A DNA stretch of 43,744 nucleotides from Bacillaceae bacterium SAS-127 (lineage in GTDB: Bacteria; Bacillota; Bacilli; Bacillales; Domibacillaceae). A model generated the notes under the pieces. That model saw only the letters and a program-made list of their open reading frames with translations, ran no database searches and was not told where the DNA came from. Both the position numbers and the translations under genes were made by a program. The DNA lies in contig NKXN01000094.1 in NCBI GenBank assembly GCA_002261155.1, positions 1 to 43,744 of the forward strand. Direction: 5' to 3'. Below are positions 1 through 8,916 of this stretch, piece after piece (the first letter of the stretch is position 1; the number at the start of each line of letters is the position of its first letter).

Positions 1-238
1 CTTGCATCGCTTGTTCTGCTAGCTCTTGGCTCGCTTTTGATACGCGACCGATGACTTCTTGTTTGTCCGCTGGGTTGTAAGACGTGATTTTATCTTCTGT
101 CGTGATTTTTTCTCCACCGATTACCAGTGGATAATCTTGACCTAAATAACCTTGTACAAGGGCTAATGCCTCTTCGTATGCTTTTTTATTTTCTTCTTGT
201 GAAAAATCTGTAAATGGTTCGTGTTTGTAAGGGATCAT
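1..238 (-). CDS. 1-pyrroline-5-carboxylate dehydrogenase, N-terminal part (runs off left edge)
   Basis: The reverse strand from 238 reads [17 protein letters not shown] and continues without a stop to the window edge. About 79 residues are visible and they match the N-terminus of the RocA/PutC family of NAD-dependent P5C dehydrogenases, including the [18 protein letters not shown] stretch typical of the start of this aldehyde dehydrogenase group. The family oxidises glutamate-semialdehyde/P5C to glutamate, the second step of proline breakdown. It lies 15 bases downstream of the proline dehydrogenase gene in the same direction, so the two are almost certainly one transcript. Catalytic residues lie outside the window. 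Whether to call it putC or rocA cannot be decided from this piece. Confidence 0.9.
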   Translation of the reverse strand, partial: MIPYKHEPFTDFSQEENKKAYEEALALVQGYLGQDYPLVIGGEKITTEDKITSYNPADKQEVIGRVSKASQELAEQAMQ

Positions 239-253
239 GACATTCGCTCCTTT

Positions 254-1171
254 TTATTTTTTCACCATACCTTTGAAAACAAAGGCGATATTTGCAGGAC
301 GTTCAGCTAGTCGTCTCATGAAGTAGCCATACCAATCAAGGCCGTATGGTACGTAAACTCGCATTTTGTAGCCTTGTTTCACAAGTTCAAGCTGAGTCTT
401 GTTTCTCATTCCGTAAAGCATTTGGAATTCGAATTGATTGTTAGGAATGTTATGCTTTTTCGCAAACTCTTTTGTGAACTCGATGATTTGATCATCGTGG
501 GAAGCGATGGCAGTATAGTTTCCATTTAATAAGCTTTGTCCAATCAGTTTTTTGTAATTTTCGTCTACGTCGTTCTTTTCAGGATAAGCATGTTCAGGAG
601 ATTCTTTATATGCTCCTTTGACGAGACGTAAAAACGGTTTGAGATCGCTTACATCTTCTAAATCAGCTTCTGTACGATAAAGATAAGCTTGTAGTACCGT
701 GCTTACGTAATGGTACTTTTCTTTAAATTGTTTAAATAAATCAAGTGTCGCTTGACAACGTGGCACATCTTCCATATCGATCGTTACCATGACTTGATTT
801 TTTTCCGCTGTATCTAAAATTCGTGTCATATTTTCAACAACTAAATCGTGATCGATATCGAGTCCTAAAGATGTCATTTTCAAGGAGACTTGTGAATCTA
901 AATTTTCTTTTCTGATCATTTCGATCGTTTGGATACATTCCTCTGTTCTCTCGTTTGCAACTTCCTTTGAATCGACAAATTCTCCAAGGTGATCGACCGT
1001 AACCGATAATCCTTGCTTGTTCAATTCACGAATAAATTTGATTGAGCTCTCGAAGTTCGTTCCGCCTATAATCTTTCCTGCAGCAAAATTTCCACCGCTA
1101 TTTTGAGCTAATTTATTAAGAAAATTATTTTTGGATAAAAATAAGAAAAAGTCTCTAGTTAACGCTTCCAT
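254..1171 (-). CDS. putM: proline dehydrogenase (FAD-dependent)
   Basis: This 305-residue protein has the size and sequence of the monofunctional Bacillus proline dehydrogenase (PutB/PutM, about 300 residues). It oxidises L-proline to P5C and passes electrons through FAD to the quinone pool. Visible family signatures are a TIDMED stretch in the barrel, a LRLVKGAYKE segment, and the C-terminal YGLDWYGYFMRRLAERPAN helix that holds the substrate-binding arginines. The start is supported by an AGGAGGTG ribosome site 9-10 bases upstream. It is the first gene of a likely putM-putC operon whose promoter should lie between 1175 and 1290; no confident -35/-10 pair was seen there. Confidence 0.95.
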   Translation of the reverse strand: MEALTRDFFLFLSKNNFLNKLAQNSGGNFAAGKIIGGTNFESSIKFIRELNKQGLSVTVDHLGEFVDSKEVANERTEECIQTIEMIRKENLDSQVSLKMTSLGLDIDHDLVVENMTRILDTAEKNQVMVTIDMEDVPRCQATLDLFKQFKEKYHYVSTVLQAYLYRTEADLEDVSDLKPFLRLVKGAYKESPEHAYPEKNDVDENYKKLIGQSLLNGNYTAIASHDDQIIEFTKEFAKKHNIPNNQFEFQMLYGMRNKTQLELVKQGYKMRVYVPYGLDWYGYFMRRLAERPANIAFVFKGMVKK

Positions 1172-1289
1172 TGTTGTTGCACCTCCTACAGAAATTGTTT
1201 TGATGTCATAATAATTTTACAATTTCGTCACATATATATACAATGTTCGACGAAAACAATAAAACGCTTTCAATTTTGTTGATGAGTGA

Positions 1290-1346
1290 CAAAAGAAAAA
1301 AGTTAGGGATTGCTATCATTGTATAGTATGATAGCAACCCCTAACT
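1290..1346 (-). terminator. rho-independent terminator of the glutaminyl-tRNA synthetase gene
   Basis: An inverted repeat (AGTTAGGG, then TTGCTATCAT, matching ATGATAGCAA and CCCTAACT) spans 1301-1346. On the reverse strand it is followed by a U-rich tail from the A-rich stretch at 1290-1300. It lies 16 bases after the glnS stop. Confidence 0.85.
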
Positions 1347-1361
1347 TGTATGTGCCTTTTA

Positions 1362-3020
1362 TTATTTCAATTTAAACGAGCTTTTCAAAGAGACGATGCG
1401 GTTAAAGACGATCTTGTCTTCCGTTGTATGCTTCGGATCGACGTTGAAATAACCATGTCTGAAAAATTGAAACTTATCTTGAGGCTTCAAATCTTTCATA
1501 TTTGGTTCAATGAAGCCATCAACGATTTCAAGTGAGTTTTTATTCACGTAATCCAAGAATGTCTTACCTTCTGTTTCTTCCTCTTCTTCCGCGTCTAAAA
1601 TCAATGGCTCATATAGACGGAATTCTGCAGGAATCGCATGTGTCGCATCGACCCAGTGTAACGTTCCTTTCACTTTACGACCAGTAAAGCCCGAACCGCT
1701 TTTTGTTTCTGGATCGTATGTGCAACGAAGCTCAATTACTTCACCATTCTCATCTTTAATTACTTCTTCACATTTAATGAAGTAGGCATGCTTTAAGCGA
1801 ACTTCATTGCCAGGGAAGAGACGGAAGTATTTCTTCGGCGGGTTTTCCATGAAATCTTCTTGCTCTACGTAAATTTCACGAGAGAAAGGAATTTTTCGTG
1901 TGCCCATTTCTGGATTTTCGGGATTGATTTCTGCATCAAGCCACTCGACTTGGCCTTCTGGATAGTTTGTGATTACTACCTTTAACGGCTTCAACACACC
2001 CATAGTTCGTGGCGCTTTCAGCTTCAAGTCTTCACGCACGAAATGCTCAAGCATGGCTGAATCGACGACACCAGAGCCTTTAGAGACTCCAATTTCACCG
2101 ATGAAATCACGAATGGCTTCCGGCGTATAGCCTTTTCTTCGCAAGCCCGAAATCGTTGGTAGGCGTGGATCGTCCCAGCCATCGACAAATCCTTCATCAA
2201 CTAGCTGCTTTAATTTTCGTTTACTCATGACTGTATTGGAAATGTTTAAACGGCCAAACTCAATTTGCTGCGGCTGATGCTCCATTTCACACTCTTTTAC
2301 GACCCAGTCATAAAGCGGACGATGGTCTTCAAACTCTATCGTACAAAGAGAATGAGTGATACCTTCGATCGCATCTTCTAGTGGATGAGCAAAGTCATAC
2401 ATCGGATAAATACACCATTTGTCACCCGTATTATGATGGCTCGCATGAGAGACTCGGTATAAAGCTGGATCACGCAAGTTTAAGTTTGGAGAAGCCATAT
2501 CAATTTTAGCGCGTAACACTTTTGAGCCGTTTTCAAATTCGCCGTTGCGCATTTTTTCAAATAAGTCGAGGTTTTCTTCAATTGAACGGTTGCGATACGG
2601 ACTTTCTTTTCCTGGCTCTGTTAATGTTCCACGATATTGACGCATTTCCTCCGCTGTTAAATCGTCGACATAGGCTTTGCCTTTTTTAATTAATAGAACC
2701 GCTCTGTTGTACATTTCTTCAAAGTAGTCAGACGCATAACGCAGTTCATCCCACTCATAACCGAGCCACTCGACGTCTTCTTTAATCGAATCAACGTACT
2801 CCTGATCTTCCTTCAATGGATTCGTATCATCAAAACGCAAATTTGTTTTTCCTTTAAAATCATCCGCTAACCCGAAATTGATGATGATCGACTTCGCATG
2901 ACCAATATGTAAATACCCATTAGGCTCAGGAGGGAAACGAGTAATCACGTGATCTCGCTTTCCAGACTTTAAATCTTCCGTAATAATCGTTCTAATAAAA
3001 TTTGATGAATGTTGTTCCAA
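1362..3020 (-). CDS. glnS: glutaminyl-tRNA synthetase
   Basis: This 552-residue class I aminoacyl-tRNA synthetase charges tRNA-Gln directly with glutamine in the cytoplasm. The ATP-binding HIGH motif sits at residues 38-41 within [11 protein letters not shown], and the KMSKS-type loop is MSKRK at 265-269. The [24 protein letters not shown] region is typical of GlnRS rather than bacterial GluRS. The C-terminal half has the two beta-barrel anticodon-binding domains, so the length is normal for the family. No ATG is available near the start; the frame opens with TTG at 3020 behind a weak AAAGG site. Most Bacillus relatives lack GlnRS and make Gln-tRNA by GatCAB amidation, so the gene is probably an old horizontal acquisition. 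It is transcribed divergently from recQ. Confidence 0.93.
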   Translation of the reverse strand: MEQHSSNFIRTIITEDLKSGKRDHVITRFPPEPNGYLHIGHAKSIIINFGLADDFKGKTNLRFDDTNPLKEDQEYVDSIKEDVEWLGYEWDELRYASDYFEEMYNRAVLLIKKGKAYVDDLTAEEMRQYRGTLTEPGKESPYRNRSIEENLDLFEKMRNGEFENGSKVLRAKIDMASPNLNLRDPALYRVSHASHHNTGDKWCIYPMYDFAHPLEDAIEGITHSLCTIEFEDHRPLYDWVVKECEMEHQPQQIEFGRLNISNTVMSKRKLKQLVDEGFVDGWDDPRLPTISGLRRKGYTPEAIRDFIGEIGVSKGSGVVDSAMLEHFVREDLKLKAPRTMGVLKPLKVVITNYPEGQVEWLDAEINPENPEMGTRKIPFSREIYVEQEDFMENPPKKYFRLFPGNEVRLKHAYFIKCEEVIKDENGEVIELRCTYDPETKSGSGFTGRKVKGTLHWVDATHAIPAEFRLYEPLILDAEEEEETEGKTFLDYVNKNSLEIVDGFIEPNMKDLKPQDKFQFFRHGYFNVDPKHTTEDKIVFNRIVSLKSSFKLK

Positions 3021-3161
3021 ACTGCAACCAGCCTTTCTATGTATGCTTTAGTTATTCCTATTATAGAGAAATAAGGAACAGAAATAAAGCGTAGAAAGTC
3101 AAAGAAGCGGTCGTAAAGAGCAAAGACAGCCAAGAATCCTAAAAATACGATTTCCCCATGT

Positions 3162-3167
3162 TATAAT
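3162..3167 (+). promoter_or_regulatory. -10 box of recQ promoter
   Basis: TATAAT at 3162-3167 is a perfect -10 hexamer. It overlaps the first possible ATG of the recQ frame (3166), so transcription should begin after that codon, which supports the later start at 3196. No good -35 hexamer was seen. Confidence 0.5.
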
Positions 3168-3195
3168 GATGAAAAAAACTAAAGGAAGTGGCATA

Positions 3196-5316
3196 ATGCT
3201 TGAACAAGCCCAACAATTGTTGCAGTCTCATTTCGGTTATTCTGCATTTCGTAAAGGGCAGGAACAAGCGATTGAGCACGTTCTTGCAAGAAAGAACACC
3301 ATTTGTGTGATGCCGACGGGGGGCGGAAAATCGATTTGTTATCAAATTCCAGCACTTGTTCTTCAAGGAACGACGATAGTCATTTCCCCACTGATCTCAT
3401 TGATGAAAGATCAAGTCGATACATTGCTAGAGGCGGGGGTTCCGGCTGCCTATATTAATAGTTCGCTTAGTCAAAAAGAGGTTCGCGAGACGATGACGGC
3501 GGCTAAGCATGGGGAATATAAATTATTGTATATTGCACCGGAGCGACTAGAATCTTTTGCTTTTATTGAAGAACTAAGAGAAATACAGATTCCGCTCGTG
3601 GCCGTTGATGAAGCACATTGTATTTCGCAATGGGGGCATGACTTTCGTCCGAGCTACCGGCAAATCCAGCGGTTAGCGGATCTGCTTGTCAGAAGGCCGG
3701 TAGTGCTAGCACTGACAGCGACTGCGACTCCGCAAGTGCGCGATGATATTTGTCGCTTGCTTTCTATTGATGACGGTCATACAGTCATGACAGGATTTGA
3801 GCGCGAAAATCTCTCTTTCTCTGTGATTCAAGGACAGGATCGTCAGCTATTTTTAAAAGATTATATTAAAAAGAATGAAAAGGAAGCAGGGATCATTTAT
3901 GCGGCGACGAGAAAAACGGTCGATCAGCTATTTGAACTTTTGCAAAAAAATCATATTTCGGTTGCTCGTTATCATGCGGGCATGAGTGACGTAGAGCGAG
4001 CGAATGAGCAGGACCGTTTTTTAACCGATCAGGCGTCAGTGATGGTTGCAACTAATGCGTTCGGGATGGGGATTGATAAGTCTAACATTCGTTATGTTCT
4101 TCATTTTCAACTGCCGAAAAATATGGAAAGCTATTATCAAGAGGCGGGTCGTGCAGGGCGAGATGGCTTGCCGAGTGAGTGTATTTTGCTTTATTCCTCG
4201 CAAGATGTGCAGACACAGCGCTTTTTAATCGATCAATCGCAAGAACGTGAGCGGATACCGAAAGAGCTTGAGAAGCTACAGTTAATGGTCGACTACTGCC
4301 ATACTGAAAGCTGCTTGCAAAGCTTTATCGTGAAGTATTTCGGAGACCCCTCTTCAGAACCTTGTGGCCGCTGTGGAAACTGTACCGATTCAAGAAGCAG
4401 TGTCGATGTGACGAAAGAAGCGCAAATGGTGCTGTCGTGTGTGATTCGTATGGGCCAACGTTTTGGCAAGGCGATGATCGCACAAGTGTTAACCGGCTCG
4501 AGAAATAAAAAATTGCTGGAGCTAGGTTTTGATCAATTGTCTACATATGGAATTCTGAAACAGCAAAGTGCAAAAGAGGTTAGTCACTTTATCGAGTTTT
4601 TAATTTCTAAAGAGTTACTTGGCGTGGAGCATGGCACGTATCCGACCATTTTTGTAACGAGCAATGGTAAAGAGGTTTTGCTCGGTCAGCAATCTGTTCA
4701 ACGAAAAGAAGTGGTGCAAACGAAGCAAATTTCGAAAGAGGATCCGTTGTTTGAACAGTTACGAAGCTTGCGTAAACAACTCGCTCAAGAAGCGAGTGTA
4801 CCACCTTTTGTTATTTTTTCAGATTCGACGTTGCAAGATATGTGTGTCAAACTACCTCAATCGGATGAAGAGTTTTTAACAGTGAGCGGCGTCGGAAGCA
4901 GTAAGCTTGAAAAGTATGGTGAGGCTTTTCTACAAGTGATTGCTGAGTTTGTTAGCGAGCATCCGGAACGAGAGAAAGTAAGCACTGTTATCATTTCACC
5001 TATACCGAAGAAAAAGTCGGTGAGCGGCTCACATTTGGAAACATTGGCTTTGCATCAAGCGCAATTAACAGTTGAAGAAATTACGGAAAAACGTAATCTC
5101 TCTGCCTACACGATTGAAAATCATTTAGCGCAGTGTATAGAAGAAGGAGAAGATGTCGATTTGGCTTCACTGGTTCCCGTTGCTTATCGATCATTACTTG
5201 AACAAGCCGTAGAACAGGTCGGAGTGGATAAGCTAAAGCCGATTAAAGAGCAACTTCCAGACGAAGTGACCTATGGAATGATCAAATTCTTTTTAGCGTT
5301 AAAAAGAAAAGGTTGA
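3196..5316 (+). CDS. recQ: ATP-dependent DNA helicase RecQ
   Basis: A 3'-5' superfamily 2 helicase used in recombination and replication-fork repair. Counting from the chosen start, Walker A is at residues 40-46 (PTGGGKS), the DEAH box lies in AVDEAHCISQWGHDFRPSYR, and motif VI is the QEAGRAGRDGLPS stretch. A zinc-binding cysteine set (CGRCGNC) and a winged-helix RQC domain follow, then an HRDC-like segment and a C-terminal helix-turn-helix-like region, giving 706 residues. That is longer than I recall for B. subtilis YocI (about 590), so it carries an extra C-terminal module. The start at 3196 has an AAAGGAAGTG site; the upstream ATG at 3166 overlaps the -10 box. The stop codon lies inside the promoter of the RNA gene that follows. 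Confidence 0.95.
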   Translation: MLEQAQQLLQSHFGYSAFRKGQEQAIEHVLARKNTICVMPTGGGKSICYQIPALVLQGTTIVISPLISLMKDQVDTLLEAGVPAAYINSSLSQKEVRETMTAAKHGEYKLLYIAPERLESFAFIEELREIQIPLVAVDEAHCISQWGHDFRPSYRQIQRLADLLVRRPVVLALTATATPQVRDDICRLLSIDDGHTVMTGFERENLSFSVIQGQDRQLFLKDYIKKNEKEAGIIYAATRKTVDQLFELLQKNHISVARYHAGMSDVERANEQDRFLTDQASVMVATNAFGMGIDKSNIRYVLHFQLPKNMESYYQEAGRAGRDGLPSECILLYSSQDVQTQRFLIDQSQERERIPKELEKLQLMVDYCHTESCLQSFIVKYFGDPSSEPCGRCGNCTDSRSSVDVTKEAQMVLSCVIRMGQRFGKAMIAQVLTGSRNKKLLELGFDQLSTYGILKQQSAKEVSHFIEFLISKELLGVEHGTYPTIFVTSNGKEVLLGQQSVQRKEVVQTKQISKEDPLFEQLRSLRKQLAQEASVPPFVIFSDSTLQDMCVKLPQSDEEFLTVSGVGSSKLEKYGEAFLQVIAEFVSEHPEREKVSTVIISPIPKKKSVSGSHLETLALHQAQLTVEEITEKRNLSAYTIENHLAQCIEEGEDVDLASLVPVAYRSLLEQAVEQVGVDKLKPIKEQLPDEVTYGMIKFFLALKRKG

Positions 5317-5341
5317 CTGATTTGAAGAAGAATGATATTAT
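5313..5341 (+). promoter_or_regulatory. strong sigma-A-type promoter overlapping the end of recQ
   Basis: TTGACT (5313-5318), an exact 17-base spacer, then TATTAT (5336-5341). Each hexamer differs from consensus by one base. Predicted transcription start is near 5348. No protein gene follows for 400 bases, so it should drive an RNA. Confidence 0.7.
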
Positions 5342-5347
5342 AATAAA

Positions 5348-5540
5348 TTCAATTGGAAAGTAACTTAGAACGTTTTATATAGATACTGGCATTCTGCTAT
5401 GTTTTTGACGCAAGACTTATTCACACTGGAGCGGCTTCGGAGCCGCAAGGACTTAAGAGAAGGCAGGGCTTAGGTCGTTTAGGTTCATCATAAACGACGA
5501 TGTGGAACAAAACCGCGGCGGTTTCATTCCAAAATAGGAA
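5348..5540 (+). ncRNA. candidate 6S RNA (6S-2/bsrB-like) downstream of recQ
   Basis: No open frame fits here, but the strand folds well. The 5' end TTGGAA (5353-5358) pairs with TTCCAA (5527-5532), followed by a further short helix (362-365 with 520-523, offsets from 5000), closing a unit of about 190 bases. Inside, CGTTT (5371-5375) can pair with AAACG (5492-5496), and the apex is the perfect hairpin GCGGCTTCGGAGCCGC (5431-5446). The same bases can form alternative hairpins: TCGTTTA/TAAACGA (5475-5497), and TGGAA/TTCCA around AAACCG/CGGTTT (5503-5531). A long rod with end-pairing and a rearranging central region is the general 6S RNA design. In B. subtilis 6S-2 RNA is encoded right after yocI (recQ), the same place. 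Identity is inference from position and fold. Confidence 0.5.
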
Positions 5541-5591
5541 GAACAAAACTCATTCATAAGCGTTGTGAGTTACGAATATATGCATATAAGG

Positions 5592-5667
5592 ACGAGATCA
5601 TCTCGTAAAAGAGCTTGTCTCCTACGAAAACATTTTATTTGTTTACGTAGGAGACAGGCTTTTTTTA
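5592..5667 (+). terminator. hairpin and rho-independent terminator after the RNA gene
   Basis: A small perfect hairpin (ACGAGA TCA TCTCGT, 5592-5606) precedes a long terminator. GCTTGTCTCCTACG pairs with CGTAGGAGACAGGC (5612-5659) and is followed by seven T residues. It would stop both recQ read-through and the RNA transcript. Confidence 0.85.
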
Positions 5668-5751
5668 TTTTCAGTTCGTCTATACAGAAGAAAGAAGAAT
5701 TTGGTAAGATGAAGTTAAAATGATCGAATGATTAGAAGCCTAGGTGAAAAA

Positions 5752-7857
5752 ATGAAATGGTATAAATCGTACATTTTTTGGAGAATATTTCTGATTAATC
5801 TAGCTGTTATTTTTACTGTGTTATTCTTTGTCTTTACTGCTTCCCGTATCCTTCTTCCCGACATTTCTCAAAATATTTATCAAGAAATTACAGATAGAAA
5901 TGCAAAGCGGATTAAAGAGAAAATATCGGTGGTGGCAGATGACATGAGTACTTTAGTTGTTTATGTACAGTCGAGAAAGGAACTGCAGTCCACCGATCCC
6001 AATGTATTATCTAAAGAATTGGATATGTTAAGCAATGTATCTTCTTTTGTCGATAGCACCTTGATTGCGGATAAAGACGGCAATGTGCAAAGCTTTTTTC
6101 CAAGAGAAGGACATCATCCACCTGAAAATGTAAAGGATCAAATATATTTCCAACGGACGTTTGAAACTAAACAGCCTTATGTGAGTGACGTGTTAAATAT
6201 GTCATCACATGGACCGGTCATTGTCTATTCTGTCCCGATTTTAGTTGATGGGGAAGTGAGTCATGTCGTCAATTTGACGCTATGGATTAAGGAAAATCGA
6301 AATTTTCAAACGATCTTTCAAACATACAAGTTTGGTCATGAAGAAGCGGGGTCGGCCTTTATCGTTGATCATCAAGGAAAAGTGATTTCTCATCCAGATG
6401 TGAAGCAAATTGGCAAAGACATGTCCGGACATCCAGCTGTTCAAAAGTTAAAGAGACATGAATCAGGGTATATAGGAGTGCCAGCTGAAGAGGATGTCGA
6501 CTATTTTTCTTCCTTTGAATATGTTCCATTGATGGATTGGGGAATTGTAGCAGAAGTACCGAAAGAGGATGTGTATTATCAATATCATTTATTTATGAAA
6601 TCATTGTGGGTTATGTCGATTTTCATTATTTTTGTTCTGTCTGCACTAACAGCCTTATATGCTCAAGATCTTATAAAGCCGATTAGGCGGTTATATACAG
6701 CTATGGATTTAATGGCTAAAGGGAATGATCAGCAGACGGTTTCTCCCATCGTCAAAGGTGAGATCGGCGTGCTTTCGACTCGCTTTAACGAGATGGTCGA
6801 GCATATGCAAAGTTCGAAATTAAGCTTACAAAGAAAAGAAGAAGAATTACGACAGCAGAAGGGATTTTTCCGCACGGTGATCGACATGAATCCGAGCTAT
6901 ATTTATGCGGTAGATGGAAAAGGGTACTTTACGTTTGTGAATCAATCTTTCGCTTCATTTCTAGGTCGCGACGTAGCTGATTTTGAAGGGAAGGAATTAT
7001 CAGACTTTTCCTTTAAACAAGAGCAAGAAGTGGGACAGACGAATCCTTTTATTAGAGAAATGTTTATCAATTCAAAAGGTGAGATGCGCCATGTAGAAAC
7101 GGCACATTTGCCAATTTTTTCGGCTTTGAATCAATTGGAACAAACGCTTTACGTCTCGACAGATATTACGGAGAGAATTCAAGCAGAGGAATGGATTCGA
7201 ACATCGGAAAAGCTGACGATTGTTGGAGAGTTAGCTGCTGGGGTCGCCCATGAAATTAGAAATCCACTCACTTCGATTAAAGGATTTGTTCAATTAATGA
7301 AAGAGGACTCGCCAGAAAAGCAGCCTTATTTAGAAGTCATTGATTCCGAAATTGAGCGAATGAGTGCCATTGTCAATGAGTTTCTTGTTCTCGGTAAACC
7401 GCAAGCAATGAAGTTTCAACCAACGAATATGAATAAATTAATTCAAGAGGTCATTACGCTACTAGCGGCTCAAGCGAATATGAATGGGGTACAAATCAAG
7501 CAAGAGTTTTCCTTGCGATTACCGATTATTTACTGTGACCAAAATCAAATGAAGCAAGTATTCATTAATATTTTAAAAAATGCCATTGAAGCGATGCCGA
7601 ATGGTGGTCAAGTTGATATTGAAACGAAGTTAACAGAGAGTGGCGTGGTGTTCACTTTTAAAGATGAAGGTATTGGCATTTCTGAGGAGCGATTAGCAAG
7701 GATTGGAGAACCTTTTTACAGTACGAAAGAGAAGGGGACGGGGCTTGGCTTAATGGTCAGCTACCGTATTGTTGAAGCCCACAATGCCCATATGAACATT
7801 ACAAGTGAACTAGGTAAAGGTACTGTAGTGGAAGTGGCATTTCCGTTAAATCAGTAA
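5752..7857 (+). CDS. sensor histidine kinase, Cache-HAMP-PAS type (sporulation kinase KinD-like)
   Basis: A membrane sensor kinase of about 701 residues. Domains in order: TM1 (about residues 10-35), an extracellular double Cache sensor (about 40-270), TM2 (about 285-305), HAMP, PAS (about 375-480), a HisKA dimerisation domain with the phosphorylated His500 in GVAHEIRNPLTSIKGF, and a HATPase domain with GTGLGL near the C-terminus. The H-box wording is that of the Bacillus KinA-E kinases that feed the Spo0F/Spo0A phosphorelay; Cache input resembles KinD. No response regulator is adjacent, which also fits an orphan phosphorelay kinase. ATG 5752 is preferred over ATG 5728 because AGGTG lies six bases before it. 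The Spo0 link is inference. Confidence 0.85.
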   Translation: MKWYKSYIFWRIFLINLAVIFTVLFFVFTASRILLPDISQNIYQEITDRNAKRIKEKISVVADDMSTLVVYVQSRKELQSTDPNVLSKELDMLSNVSSFVDSTLIADKDGNVQSFFPREGHHPPENVKDQIYFQRTFETKQPYVSDVLNMSSHGPVIVYSVPILVDGEVSHVVNLTLWIKENRNFQTIFQTYKFGHEEAGSAFIVDHQGKVISHPDVKQIGKDMSGHPAVQKLKRHESGYIGVPAEEDVDYFSSFEYVPLMDWGIVAEVPKEDVYYQYHLFMKSLWVMSIFIIFVLSALTALYAQDLIKPIRRLYTAMDLMAKGNDQQTVSPIVKGEIGVLSTRFNEMVEHMQSSKLSLQRKEEELRQQKGFFRTVIDMNPSYIYAVDGKGYFTFVNQSFASFLGRDVADFEGKELSDFSFKQEQEVGQTNPFIREMFINSKGEMRHVETAHLPIFSALNQLEQTLYVSTDITERIQAEEWIRTSEKLTIVGELAAGVAHEIRNPLTSIKGFVQLMKEDSPEKQPYLEVIDSEIERMSAIVNEFLVLGKPQAMKFQPTNMNKLIQEVITLLAAQANMNGVQIKQEFSLRLPIIYCDQNQMKQVFINILKNAIEAMPNGGQVDIETKLTESGVVFTFKDEGIGISEERLARIGEPFYSTKEKGTGLGLMVSYRIVEAHNAHMNITSELGKGTVVEVAFPLNQ

Positions 7858-7860
7858 AAG

Positions 7861-7897
7861 AATGAAGGCAAAGAGAACGGTTCTCTTTGCCTTCATT
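7861..7897. terminator. bidirectional terminator between convergent genes
   Basis: A perfect 17-base-pair stem: AATGAAGGCAAAGAGAA and its complement around a CGG loop, between the kinase stop and the convergent DUF948 gene. T tails are short. Confidence 0.8.
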
Positions 7898-7901
7898 CCG
7901 T

Positions 7902-8210
7902 TTAGGATAGTTTGTTTTTCACTGCAATGCTTAATTGTTTGATAGCTTCTGGTGTTTGTTTCGCTTCCGCTATTACTTGTGTGACGATTTCTTTCTTTTG
8001 TTCGATATCTTGCTGAATGCCTGCTTGATGGGCGGTTAATGCTTGGACTTCTGTCTGTAGCTTCATTTGTTGTTCGTTGATTCTTTCTGAAGCGGATTGA
8101 AGTCGATTTAATTTCGGTTGCATCGTTTTTAATGTGCTTATGACTGCGATGACTAAATAAAGGATGGCTATAATAAAGATAGCTAAGCTAGCCCAGCCGA
8201 TGATTGCCAT
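7902..8210 (-). CDS. DUF948 membrane-anchored coiled-coil protein
   Basis: A 102-residue protein with one N-terminal membrane helix (about residues 5-25, WASLAIFIIAILYLVIAVIS). A long hydrophilic helical tail follows, rich in Gln, Glu and Lys (about 30-80), with coiled-coil character. This is the DUF948 layout seen in the B. subtilis YtxG and YoxC family, which has a general-stress association but no known biochemical activity. The start has a GGGAGGTC ribosome site seven bases upstream. It is a single-gene unit facing the kinase gene. Confidence 0.8.
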   Translation of the reverse strand: MAIIGWASLAIFIIAILYLVIAVISTLKTMQPKLNRLQSASERINEQQMKLQTEVQALTAHQAGIQQDIEQKKEIVTQVIAEAKQTPEAIKQLSIAVKNKLS

Positions 8211-8299
8211 AAAATGACCTCCCTTTTATTTCTTTATTCTCATTGTAAGGGAGTTGACTATGTTTTTCCATTCATTCAAGTAAAAGAAGGAGAGAAAAA

Positions 8300-8887
8300 A
8301 TGAATCGATATCGCCTATTTGAAGAAGAATTTTATCAACAGCCAACATTGCAGTTGGCAAAAGCGTTACTCGGGTGCAAGTTAGTAAAAGTAACAAATGA
8401 AGGAACGGCCGCGGGGTTTATTGTTGAAACAGAAGCGTATTGTGGGCCTGATGATCGAGCGGCTCATAGCTTTAATAATCGGCGCACGAAACGAACAGAG
8501 ATTATGTTTCAAGCAGCGGGGCATGTGTATACGTATGTGATGCATACGCATTGCTTGTTGAACGTCGTTAGTGGAGAAGTAGATCAGCCGGAAGCGGTTT
8601 TGATTCGAGCGATCGAGCCATGTGAAGGTGTAGAGTTAATGTTTGATCGACGTGGGGCGATGCCATTGAAAAATTTGACGAGCGGGCCAGGGAAGTTAAC
8701 GAAAGCGATGGGTGTTACGATGGCGGACTATGGGCGAAGATTCGATGAGCCGCCATTGTTTGTCACAGAAGGGATGGTGCCAGAAGAAATCTCTGTTGGA
8801 CCACGAATTGGGATTGAAAACTCGGAGGAAGCGAAAGACTATCCGTGGCGTTTTTGGATTACAGACAATCCATTTGTTTCAAGGTAA
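8300..8887 (+). CDS. DNA-3-methyladenine glycosylase (AAG/MPG family)
   Basis: A 195-residue base-excision repair glycosylase that removes alkylated purines such as 3-methyladenine. The sequence shows the AAG/MPG pattern: LAKALLGCKLV near the N-terminus, the catalytic glutamate in IVETEAYCGPDDRAAHS, the VYTYVMHTHCLLNVV strand pair, and GPGKLTKAMG toward the C-terminus. Length matches B. subtilis YxlJ (about 196). The start has an AAGGAG site with good spacing. It is monocistronic, with a terminator immediately after its stop. Confidence 0.93.
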   Translation: MNRYRLFEEEFYQQPTLQLAKALLGCKLVKVTNEGTAAGFIVETEAYCGPDDRAAHSFNNRRTKRTEIMFQAAGHVYTYVMHTHCLLNVVSGEVDQPEAVLIRAIEPCEGVELMFDRRGAMPLKNLTSGPGKLTKAMGVTMADYGRRFDEPPLFVTEGMVPEEISVGPRIGIENSEEAKDYPWRFWITDNPFVSR

Positions 8888-8916
8888 AAGCGGAGGCTGA
8901 TGTCAGCTCCGCTTTT
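8886..8916. terminator. bidirectional terminator
   Basis: AAAAGCGGAG (8886-8895) pairs with CTCCGCTTTT (8907-8916), with CTGA/TCAG extending the stem. It separates the glycosylase gene from the convergent EamA gene. Confidence 0.85.

Noticed and set aside
5728-5751. Upstream ATG of the histidine kinase
   Set aside because: It has no ribosome site; AGGTG lies six bases before the ATG at 5752, which also starts the expected charged residues before TM1.
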